DNA of 32,010 nt from an uncultured Alphaproteobacteria bacterium (GTDB taxonomy: Bacteria > Pseudomonadota > Alphaproteobacteria > Methylaequorales > Methylaequoraceae), in the NCBI GenBank assembly GCA_902595755.1, contig CACJRF010000012.1, positions 1-32,010 of the forward strand, given 5' to 3'. Below the pieces are notes generated by a model. It was given only the letters and a program-made list of their open reading frames with translations. It was not told the DNA's origin and did not search any database. The position numbers were made by a program, and so were the translations under genes. Shown in pieces: positions 26,107-32,010 of the stretch (its first letter is position 1; each line of letters begins with the position of its first letter).

Positions 26107-26732
26107 TTTGACATATATTTCTTTATTTTTTCTATAACTCTTTTCTCTTGATTACTAAAAAAATGGTCCGCTGATTTAACTGATTCATATTTAACTGAAA
26201 TTGACTTTTGTTTATTTAATTTTGTGGCAACATCCTTTACCATATCTCTATTTATCAACCCGTCTTTTTCTCCAGAAATAATAATACCAGATGCAGGGCA
26301 GGGTGCCAAAAAATTGAAATCATATTTTCCAACGGGTGGACTTAAAAGAATAAATTTTGGTATTTCAGGTCTTCTCATCAAAAGTTGCATACCAACCCAA
26401 GCTCCAAATGAAATGCCACACACCCAATATTCTTTAGACTCTGGATTCTGATTTTGAAGCCAATCCAGTGCTATTGCTGAATCAGCTAGCTCTCCCTCAC
26501 TTCCATCGTGCTCTCCATCTGACTTTCCTACACCTCTAAAATTAAACCTGAGACTTGAGAATCCGTTGTCTGAGAAGAATTTGTGAAGCATTAAAGACAA
26601 GTTATTATTCATATTTCCACCATGACCAGGATGAGCATGAAGAATTAAAATGGAAGGACTGTTGAGATTGTTATTATGAGTATACCTTGCTTCGAGTCTT
26701 CCGACTGGTCCGTTAAGTAGAATTTCTGGCAT
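26103..26732 (-). CDS. Alpha/beta hydrolase of the COG2945 type
   Basis: A small cytoplasmic alpha/beta hydrolase. The likely triad is Ser108 in the nucleophile elbow GISFGAW, Asp157 in SGEKDG and His190 in SADHFF. HAHPGHGGNMNN forms the oxyanion region and FNFRGVGKSDG the following strand and turn, as in COG2945 proteins. The 209-residue length and lack of a signal or lid domain match that family, which has no assigned natural substrate; esterase activity is a guess from the fold. It diverges from cysE with 65 bases between, and it shares a TTAA stop overlap with anmK. Confidence 0.88.
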   Translation of the reverse strand: MPEILLNGPVGRLEARYTHNNNLNSPSILILHAHPGHGGNMNNNLSLMLHKFFSDNGFSSLRFNFRGVGKSDGEHDGSEGELADSAIALDWLQNQNPESKEYWVCGISFGAWVGMQLLMRRPEIPKFILLSPPVGKYDFNFLAPCPASGIIISGEKDGLINRDMVKDVATKLNKQKSISVKYESVKSADHFFSNQEKRVIEKIKKYMSN

Positions 26733-26773
26733 ATTTAAACTTGACTAATTTGGTAAGATATAATATTTATATT

Positions 26774-26792
26774 GATATATATTATATATATC
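26774..26792. promoter_or_regulatory. 19-base perfect palindrome before the cysE-isc operon
   Basis: GATATATATTATATATATC has two 9-base arms around a single central base and ends 5 bases before the cysE start codon. Its place at the head of the cysE-isc operon, where an IscR-type regulator would bind, makes it an operator candidate. Its core is all A/T in a very AT-rich genome, so chance is a real alternative, and it does not resemble the GC-containing IscR boxes known from other bacteria. Confidence 0.3.
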
Positions 26793-26797
26793 GGATT

Positions 26798-27559
26798 ATG
26801 TCAAAAAATTTGTTTACACTAATATTTACTGATTTGAAAGCGGCAAAATTAAGAGATCCTGCGGCAAGGAATTATTTTGAAATTTTTTTTACATACCCAG
26901 GCTTTCACGCAATTCTTTTTCATAGGTTTTCAAATCTGTTGTGGAGACTGGGGTTAAAGTTTCTAGCTAGGTTTTTGAGCAATTTTATAAGATTGTTGAC
27001 TTCCATAGAAATACATCCAGCAGCCACTGTCGGACACAGTTTCTTTATTGATCACGGAGCAGGACTTGTTATTGGTGAAACATCTACAATTGGTAATAAT
27101 GTTACAATGTATCAACAAACTACGCTTGGCGGCTTGTCTCCTTCAATTGATTCAAGTCTTCAGAGAAATACGAAACGTCATCCAACGCTTAAAAATAACG
27201 TCATTGTTGGTTCAGGTGCCCAAGTATTGGGTCCTGTTGTAATCGGTGAGAATTCTAGAATTGGTGCAAATGCTGTAGTCCTTAATGACGTACCCTCAGA
27301 TATGACATTTGTTGGTATTCCAGCAAGAAAGATTCAGTCTGATTATAAAAAAGACGTAGAACTTTTTGAGGCATACGGAATCTCAAAGGGAAAGATTGAT
27401 GATCCCAACAAAAAAAGTATAAATGCTCTATTCAAAGAAATTCATATTCTAAATGAAAAGATATTAGAACTTCAAAATTCTATACAAAATCAAAAAAATT
27501 CTTTTGGGTTTCAATTAAAACAGAACGTAAAAAGGAAAAGAAAAGTTAAACGAGGATAA
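26798..27559 (+). CDS. cysE: Serine O-acetyltransferase
   Basis: CysE makes O-acetylserine from serine and acetyl-CoA, the committed step of cysteine synthesis. The frame is open from 26741, but the ATG at 26798 (MSKNLFTLIFTDLKAAKLRDP) is the family-like start and gives 254 residues, the short type lacking the long N-terminal domain of E. coli CysE. Features are RDPAARNYFEI with Asp20, the IEIHPAATVG block, FIDHGAGLVIGET with catalytic-type Asp85-His86, and left-handed beta-helix repeats through VTMYQQTTLGG, RIGANAVVLNDVP and FVGIPARKI. After the fold comes a helical, then strongly basic tail (KRKRKVKRG), instead of the Ile-ending tail that binds CysK. It is the first gene of the isc operon; iscR follows one base after its stop. 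Confidence 0.93.
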   Translation: MSKNLFTLIFTDLKAAKLRDPAARNYFEIFFTYPGFHAILFHRFSNLLWRLGLKFLARFLSNFIRLLTSIEIHPAATVGHSFFIDHGAGLVIGETSTIGNNVTMYQQTTLGGLSPSIDSSLQRNTKRHPTLKNNVIVGSGAQVLGPVVIGENSRIGANAVVLNDVPSDMTFVGIPARKIQSDYKKDVELFEAYGISKGKIDDPNKKSINALFKEIHILNEKILELQNSIQNQKNSFGFQLKQNVKRKRKVKRG

Positions 27560-27560
27560 T

Positions 27561-28007
27561 ATGAAACTTACATCAAAAGGAAGAGCTGCAGTTACATCGT
27601 TAGTTGATATGTCATTGAATATTAATGATGGCAATCCTGTAAAACTTTCTGATATATCAAATAGACAAAATATATCTGTAAACTTTTTAGAACAGATATT
27701 TTCATCTTTGAAAAAGAAAAAAATAGTTAAAAGTATAAGAGGTCCTCTTGGAGGATATATGTTTGAAAAAAACCCAGAGTCTATTTCTATTTATGAGGTT
27801 ATAAGAGCTATAGATGAGGATTTTAAAATTAATAGATGCAATGGTCAGGGAATTGGTTGCTACTCGAAAGGTCATAACTCTAAATGCTTGACACATAATT
27901 TGTGGCATGAACTAACCAATCATATATCAATTTTTCTTCATTCAATATCAATTGAGGATGTGAAATATAACAGGGTAGATTTTAAAAACAAATTATTTAA
28001 TGGATAA
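27561..28007 (+). CDS. iscR: IscR, Rrf2-family iron-sulfur-sensing regulator
   Basis: A winged-helix repressor that senses Fe-S status and controls the isc genes. The 148-residue protein has the Rrf2 DNA-binding half (KLTSKGRAAVTSLVDMS, ISVNFLEQIFSSLKK, VKSIRGPLGGYMF) and three Cys plus one His in the sensor loop: Cys93, Cys100, Cys109 and His112 (CLTHNLW). E. coli IscR has the same residues spaced Cys-x5-Cys-x5-Cys-x2-His to bind [2Fe-2S]; here the gaps are x6 and x8, so the loop is longer but all ligands are kept. It lies between cysE and iscS, 28 bases before the latter. A second possible Rrf2 identity (RirA) is less likely given the isc context. Confidence 0.93.
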   Translation: MKLTSKGRAAVTSLVDMSLNINDGNPVKLSDISNRQNISVNFLEQIFSSLKKKKIVKSIRGPLGGYMFEKNPESISIYEVIRAIDEDFKINRCNGQGIGCYSKGHNSKCLTHNLWHELTNHISIFLHSISIEDVKYNRVDFKNKLFNG

Positions 28008-28035
28008 TTTAAACTAAATTACTAAATATGAATAG

Positions 28036-29253
28036 ATGAATAATATTAATAACATATACCTCGATTATCAAGCAACGACACCAGTTGATAAGAGAGTAAT
28101 CGATAAAATGCTTCCGTATTTCGGTGAAATTTATGGTAACCCACACTCTAGAAACCACTCCTTTGGATGGGAAGCGGAGCAAGCAGTAGAAGTTGCAAGG
28201 GAAAATGTTGCAAATATAATAGGTGCAAACCCTAAAGAAATTATATTCACCTCAGGCGCTACAGAATCGAATAATTTAGCAATTAAGGGTTTGGCTGATT
28301 TTTATGGAGATAAGAAAAATCATATCATAACGTGTGTTACCGAGCATAAATGCGTTCTTGAATCTTGTAGACTTCTCTCTGAAAGGGGTTTTGAAGTTAC
28401 TTACCTACAAGTAAACAAAGATGGCCTTATTGATTTAAAGGATCTTGAGTCGAAAATAAATGACAAAACTCTTTTAGTTTCAATAATGGGTGTACACAAC
28501 GAAATAGGAGTAATACAACCGCTAAAAGAAATTGGTGATATCTGCAGGAAAAATAGTGTTTTTTTTCACACCGACTGTGCACAAGCAATAGGTAAAATCA
28601 AGATAAATGTTGATGAAATGAATATCGATCTATTAAGTATATCCGGTCACAAAATATACGCTCCAAAGGGTGTCGGTGCTTTATATGTAAGGCGTAAACC
28701 GAGAGTCAGAATTTCAGCTATGATGAGTGGGGGAGGGCAAGAGAGAGGAATGAGATCTGGCACACTTTCACCTGCATTATGTGTAGGCTTGGGTGAGGCT
28801 TGTAGAATTTGTGCTGACGAAATTGATGAAGAATCCAAAAGAATAACAAAGCTGAAAAATATCCTTCTAGAGGGTATTCATGGTGAATGTGATGATATTT
28901 TTATTAATGGCTCCGAAACGGATAGAGTTCCTGGAAATATCAACCTAAGCTTTGCCTATGTTGAGGGAGAATCTCTAATGATGGGAATTAAAAATCTTGC
29001 TGTATCTTCTGGTTCGGCTTGTACGTCAGCCTCTTTAGAGCCATCATATGTTTTAAAGGCACTTGGTGTCTCAGAGGAATTAGCACACACAAGTTTGAGG
29101 ATAGGTATAGGAAGATATACATCCGAGAAAGATGTTCGTGACGCTGTGAAAGTAATTGTTAATGAAGTTAAAAGATTAAGATCACTCAGTCCACTCTGGG
29201 AAATGGCCCAAGAAGGTGTGGATATTAGTAAAATAAAATGGGCATCGCACTAA
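28036..29253 (+). CDS. iscS: Cysteine desulfurase IscS
   Basis: IscS takes sulfur from cysteine as a persulfide and passes it to IscU and other acceptors. The 405-residue protein is near E. coli size (404). It has [11 protein letters not shown] at the start, [10 protein letters not shown], the PLP Lys206 in [32 protein letters not shown], and the persulfide Cys329 in [10 protein letters not shown]. The C-terminus [21 protein letters not shown]-type ending (quoted part: [10 protein letters not shown]) matches the IscU-docking tail of E. coli IscS. It is preceded by iscR and followed 24 bases later by iscU, which has its own strong ribosome binding site. Confidence 0.98.
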   Translation: MNNINNIYLDYQATTPVDKRVIDKMLPYFGEIYGNPHSRNHSFGWEAEQAVEVARENVANIIGANPKEIIFTSGATESNNLAIKGLADFYGDKKNHIITCVTEHKCVLESCRLLSERGFEVTYLQVNKDGLIDLKDLESKINDKTLLVSIMGVHNEIGVIQPLKEIGDICRKNSVFFHTDCAQAIGKIKINVDEMNIDLLSISGHKIYAPKGVGALYVRRKPRVRISAMMSGGGQERGMRSGTLSPALCVGLGEACRICADEIDEESKRITKLKNILLEGIHGECDDIFINGSETDRVPGNINLSFAYVEGESLMMGIKNLAVSSGSACTSASLEPSYVLKALGVSEELAHTSLRIGIGRYTSEKDVRDAVKVIVNEVKRLRSLSPLWEMAQEGVDISKIKWASH

Positions 29254-29265
29254 ACATTATTTTAT

Positions 29266-29272
29266 AAAGGAG
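29266..29272 (+). promoter_or_regulatory. Strong Shine-Dalgarno site of iscU
   Basis: AAAGGAG lies five bases before the iscU ATG at 29278. Few starts in this window have so clear a site, which suits high expression of the scaffold protein. Confidence 0.75.
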
Positions 29273-29277
29273 AAAAT

Positions 29278-29661
29278 ATGGCATATAGTAAAGAACTTTT
29301 AGATCACTACGAAAACCCAAAAAATGTTGGATCTCTCGATAAAGCATCCGAAGACGTGGGCACTGGTCTAGTTGGAGCCCCTGCATGTGGTGATGTAATG
29401 AAGCTTCAAATTAAGGTTAACGACGCAGGAATAATAGAAGATGCAAAATTTAAAACATTTGGTTGTGGGTCAGCTATCGCATCAAGTTCATTGGTTACTG
29501 AATGGGTAAAAGGAAAAAAAATTGACGAGGCTAATTCTATTAAAAACACTGAAATAGCCACACACCTTGCACTTCCTCCTGTTAAAATTCATTGCTCTGT
29601 CTTAGCAGAAGATGCAATTAAAGCTGCGATTGAAGACTATAAGAAAAAAAATAAAAAATGA
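29278..29661 (+). CDS. iscU: IscU, iron-sulfur cluster assembly scaffold
   Basis: The scaffold on which [2Fe-2S] clusters are built with sulfur from IscS. The 127-residue product has the three ligand Cys in standard positions: Cys37 (APACGDV, with Asp39), Cys63 (FGCGSA) and Cys106, plus His105. The HscA-recognition motif LPPVK is at 99-103. Its TGA stop overlaps the iscA start by four bases (ATGA at 29658-29661), so iscU and iscA are translationally coupled. Nothing departs from the family. Confidence 0.98.
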   Translation: MAYSKELLDHYENPKNVGSLDKASEDVGTGLVGAPACGDVMKLQIKVNDAGIIEDAKFKTFGCGSAIASSSLVTEWVKGKKIDEANSIKNTEIATHLALPPVKIHCSVLAEDAIKAAIEDYKKKNKK

Positions 29662-29981
29662 TAACCCTTACTGATAATGCAATTCATCAAATAAGGAAAC
29701 TAGTTTTATCTAGGAAAAACAAACCTCTTGGAATCAAGCTAGATATTGAAACAAAAGGTTGCTCAGGTCTTACCTACAAACTTGAATACGTCGATAATCC
29801 ATCAAAAGATGATGAAGTTGTAAATATTGAGGATCTTAAAATCTATGTAAACCCGAAGGCCTCATTATTTTTAATCGGAACACAGATGGATTATCAAGAG
29901 GGTGAGCTAGAGTCAGGTTTTAAGTTTATAAATCCTAATGAAAAAGGCAGATGTGGTTGCGGTGAATCTTTCCATGTTTAA
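29658..29981 (+). CDS. iscA: IscA, A-type Fe-S cluster carrier
   Basis: A carrier that takes clusters from IscU and delivers them to apo-proteins, or handles iron for [4Fe-4S] assembly. The 107-residue protein has the three conserved Cys: Cys35 (KGCSGLTY) and Cys99/Cys101 in the C-terminal CGCGESF. Other family features are LTDNAIHQIRKL and GIKLDIETKGC. It overlaps iscU by four bases and precedes hscB by eight. ErpA or SufA could look alike, but the operon position supports IscA. Confidence 0.97.
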   Translation: MITLTDNAIHQIRKLVLSRKNKPLGIKLDIETKGCSGLTYKLEYVDNPSKDDEVVNIEDLKIYVNPKASLFLIGTQMDYQEGELESGFKFINPNEKGRCGCGESFHV

Positions 29982-29989
29982 TTAAATAA

Positions 29990-30547
29990 ATGGGGAAAAA
30001 ATGCTGGAATTGTAAAGCAGAGGTATTGCCCAAAGATTTTTTTTGTAAATTTTGTAAAAAAATTCAAGAAAATGTTGAGATCGACGAGTTCGAAATCTTT
30101 TCAATGGATAAAAGTGTTTTTATAAATCTAGATTTATTAGAAAAAAAACATTTAGAACTTCAAATGACTTTTCATCCTAACAAATTTATTAGTTTATCAA
30201 AGAGAGAGATAGAAATATCCAATAAGTACTCTTCAAAAATAAATGAAGCTTATAATACACTAAAAAATTATGTTAACAGAATAAACTTAATTCTTATCAA
30301 ATCAGGAGTTTCTATTACTAATCATAATGAAACATATAAAAATAGTGAGTTGCTTGAAGATATTATGGAAATTCAAGAGGAATTTATGTTTGCCGAAATT
30401 GATAATAAAAAAAAAATCAAAAAAAGAATAAAAAAATTAATTGATGAAATCTTGCTTGATACCGAAGAATTATATAAAAAAGGTGATTATAACCAAATGT
30501 TAAACAATAGTATTAGATTATCTTATTTAAGTAAAATCTTAAACTAA
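29990..30547 (+). CDS. hscB: HscB, J-domain cochaperone, with HPN in place of HPD
   Basis: HscB binds IscU and stimulates the ATPase of HscA. The 185-residue protein starts with a zinc ribbon (Cys5, Cys8, Cys19, Cys22), a feature shared with human HSC20 and many alphaproteobacterial HscB proteins. The J-domain (about 33-100) includes FEIFSMDKSVFINLDLLEK, then FHPNKF, and INEAYNTLKN. The signature His-Pro-Asp reads His62-Pro63-Asn64 (codons cat cct aac), a change that in other J-proteins usually destroys Hsp70 stimulation. The C-terminal part (about 115-185) is three-helical, as expected for the IscU-binding domain. It lies between iscA and hscA, 17 bases before the latter. Its identity is secure; its J-activity is uncertain. 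Confidence 0.92.
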   Translation: MGKKCWNCKAEVLPKDFFCKFCKKIQENVEIDEFEIFSMDKSVFINLDLLEKKHLELQMTFHPNKFISLSKREIEISNKYSSKINEAYNTLKNYVNRINLILIKSGVSITNHNETYKNSELLEDIMEIQEEFMFAEIDNKKKIKKRIKKLIDEILLDTEELYKKGDYNQMLNNSIRLSYLSKILN

Positions 30548-30564
30548 CAAAATAGAGTAGCTGA

Positions 30565-32010
30565 ATGAATTTATTAACAATACAAGAACCTAAAAATAGT
30601 AAAGTAAAAAATGTTTGTTTGGGAATAGACTTTGGAACAACCAACTCTGTTTGTTCTGTAATAATAAATGAAAAAGTTAGTTTTATTAAAGATGAAAATA
30701 GTAAAAAACTTATACCAACAATAGTCTATTATAAAAATGGAATTAAAAAATTTGGTAACAATATTACTGAAAAGGAAGTTGTAAATTCAATTAGATCCGT
30801 TAAGAGAAACTTTCTAAAGAATCCAAATAACCAAATTTTTTTTGATGAGAATGAAAAAAAAATAAGTGCTATTGATGTAGCAAAAGATTTTTTTATTTAT
30901 CTTAAATCACTTTGTGATTCATATCTTGAATTAAAGGGGTATGATTGTGTTTTAACGGTTCCCGCTTACTATGATGAAAAAGCTAGATCGGAAATAATGC
31001 GCTCTGCATTTATGGCCGGATTTAATATTAAAAGATTAATAAATGAACCTACATCTGCAGCTTTTGCCTACGGAATTGAAAAAAATAAAACTGGTACCTT
31101 TTTTGTATATGACCTAGGAGGTGGTACATTTGATATATCTATTCTTAAATTATCAGATGGAGTGTTCAAAGTGCTAGGCACAAGTGGTGATCCAATTCTT
31201 GGTGGGGATGATTTTGACTTGTCATATGCAAATTATTTAGTAAAAAAAAATTTTCATACGGAACTTGAAAAAATTAATATTCAAGAACAGAAAAGATTTA
31301 TAGGTTATGTGAAAAAAATAAAAGAAAATTTTGATTTAAAAAATAATTTTGAAGAAAATGTAACATTCAATTCAATCTCAAAAAGAATTAAATTTAAAAG
31401 AGATGAATTTAACGAAAGTATTTATAGGCTACTTGAAAAAACAATAAAAATCTCTAAAAGTTTATGCGAAGAACTTGAGATAACTGATGATAAAGTTGAT
31501 GGTATAATTCTTGTTGGTGGATCAACTAGATGCAAACTTGTTAAAGAAATGTTAAAGGAGTATTTTAATACAAAAATTTATGACGATACAAATCCTGATT
31601 TAGTAGTATCTAAAGGCGCATCATTGCATGGTAATGATTTGATTAATGGTTCAAAGAATTTATTACTGGATGTAACTCCTTTATCTTTAGGTATAGAAAC
31701 TATGGGAGGATTAATGGAAAAAATTATATCAAGAAACACTCCTATTCCAGTAATAAAGGAACAGACTTTTACTACATCTGAAAATGGCCAGACAAGTATA
31801 AAAATTAAAATATTTCAGGGTGAAAGAGAAATATCTGAAAATAATACACATTTGGGTGAATTTATTTTAGCTGGTCTAGAGCCTAAGCCAGCTGGCATTC
31901 CAAGGGTAATTGTCAGGTTTTCAGTAGATGTGGATGGAATCTTAGTTATAACTGCTATAGATGAATCAAGTGGTATTAAAAAGGATCTGGTAATAAAAAC
32001 AGATAACGAG
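30565..32010 (+). CDS. hscA: HscA, Hsp70-type chaperone for Fe-S assembly, 3' end cut by window edge
   Basis: HscA is the specialised Hsp70 that acts on the IscU LPPVK motif to release clusters. The frame is open from ATG 30565 to the last base, 482 codons with no stop, so about 130 residues are missing on the right. The N-terminus MNLLTIQEPK resembles the HscA-specific leader (MALLQISEP in E. coli). The nucleotide-binding domain has LGIDFGTTNSV, RSVKRNF, LTVPAYYDEKARSE, LINEPTSAAFAYG, DLGGGTFDISIL, GGDDFD and ILVGGSTR. The interdomain linker and substrate domain follow (LLLDVTPLSLGIETMGG). HscA-like traits and the isc context separate it from DnaK. Ferredoxin (fdx) would be expected just beyond the window. 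Confidence 0.95.
   Translation, partial: MNLLTIQEPKNSKVKNVCLGIDFGTTNSVCSVIINEKVSFIKDENSKKLIPTIVYYKNGIKKFGNNITEKEVVNSIRSVKRNFLKNPNNQIFFDENEKKISAIDVAKDFFIYLKSLCDSYLELKGYDCVLTVPAYYDEKARSEIMRSAFMAGFNIKRLINEPTSAAFAYGIEKNKTGTFFVYDLGGGTFDISILKLSDGVFKVLGTSGDPILGGDDFDLSYANYLVKKNFHTELEKINIQEQKRFIGYVKKIKENFDLKNNFEENVTFNSISKRIKFKRDEFNESIYRLLEKTIKISKSLCEELEITDDKVDGIILVGGSTRCKLVKEMLKEYFNTKIYDDTNPDLVVSKGASLHGNDLINGSKNLLLDVTPLSLGIETMGGLMEKIISRNTPIPVIKEQTFTTSENGQTSIKIKIFQGEREISENNTHLGEFILAGLEPKPAGIPRVIVRFSVDVDGILVITAIDESSGIKKDLVIKTDNE

Noticed and set aside
26741-26797. Extended N-terminus of CysE from 26741
   Set aside because: The added residues are an Ile/Tyr-rich reading of the A/T promoter region; the ATG at 26798 gives the family-like start.
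28028-28039. Mini-frame ATG-AAT-AGA-TGA whose stop overlaps the iscS start, as a leader peptide
   Set aside because: Two sense codons after Met are too few to distinguish from chance in AT-rich DNA, and no ribosome binding site or conserved residues support it.
1-32010. Horizontal transfer, phage, defence or CRISPR elements
   Set aside because: Base composition looks even throughout, all genes are housekeeping-like, and no integrase, transposase, direct-repeat array or tRNA attachment site was found.

Overview
The window looks like part of the chromosome of a streamlined, very AT-rich alphaproteobacterium. Evidence for the class is a bacterial NDUFA12 homologue, the DUF2155/MlaD neighbourhood converging on aat-accC-accB-aroQ, an RNase E with an insertion in its S1 domain and a terminal Gly-Trp-Trp motif, a cysE-iscRSUA-hscBA operon, and a zinc-ribbon HscB. 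Coding density is extreme: genes overlap or abut, the longest gap is 121 bases, and homopolymer A/T runs are everywhere. This resembles free-living marine lineages such as SAR11-like or HIMB59-like groups, but the exact lineage is inference. I see no RNA gene, insertion sequence, prophage or CRISPR array, and no stretch above 300 bases lacks a gene.

Layout. Bases 2-3978 (+): a phosphohexomutase cut by the window edge, then clpS and clpA. Bases 3965-6390 (-): a stand-alone C-terminal module of B12-dependent ribonucleotide reductase (NrdJb-like), a RidA-family protein and a COG3146 acyltransferase-like protein. Bases 6414-8260 (+): NDUFA12, two tandem MlaD/MCE proteins, a 71-residue unknown and a DUF2155 protein. 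Bases 8257-12390 (-): bepA-like protease, aroQ, accB, accC, aat. Bases 12420-13580 (+): an aminotransferase. Bases 13574-15652 (-): RNase E. Bases 15774-20298 (+): cell-wall amidase, PBP1A and prfB with its programmed frameshift. Then bcp (-), a YhdP/AsmA-like protein (+), tyrS (-), anmK (+) and an alpha/beta hydrolase (-). Bases 26798-32010 (+): cysE, iscR, iscS, iscU, iscA, hscB and hscA, the last cut by the right edge and left open.

How the genes work together. ClpS, ClpA and Aat are the bacterial Leu/N-degron pathway. AccB and AccC are two parts of acetyl-CoA carboxylase. The amidase, PBP1A and AnmK build, split and recycle peptidoglycan. The MlaD pair, the YhdP-like protein and BepA serve the outer membrane. 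CysE feeds cysteine to IscS, the sulfur donor for assembly on IscU, with HscB/HscA handling transfer.

Most notable points: the separate NrdJb module without its catalytic partner; an HscB whose HPD motif reads HPN; a prfB frameshift site with GUU in place of the usual CUU; a tandem mlaD duplication with matching junctions; and all six convergent gene pairs overlapping at their 3' ends.
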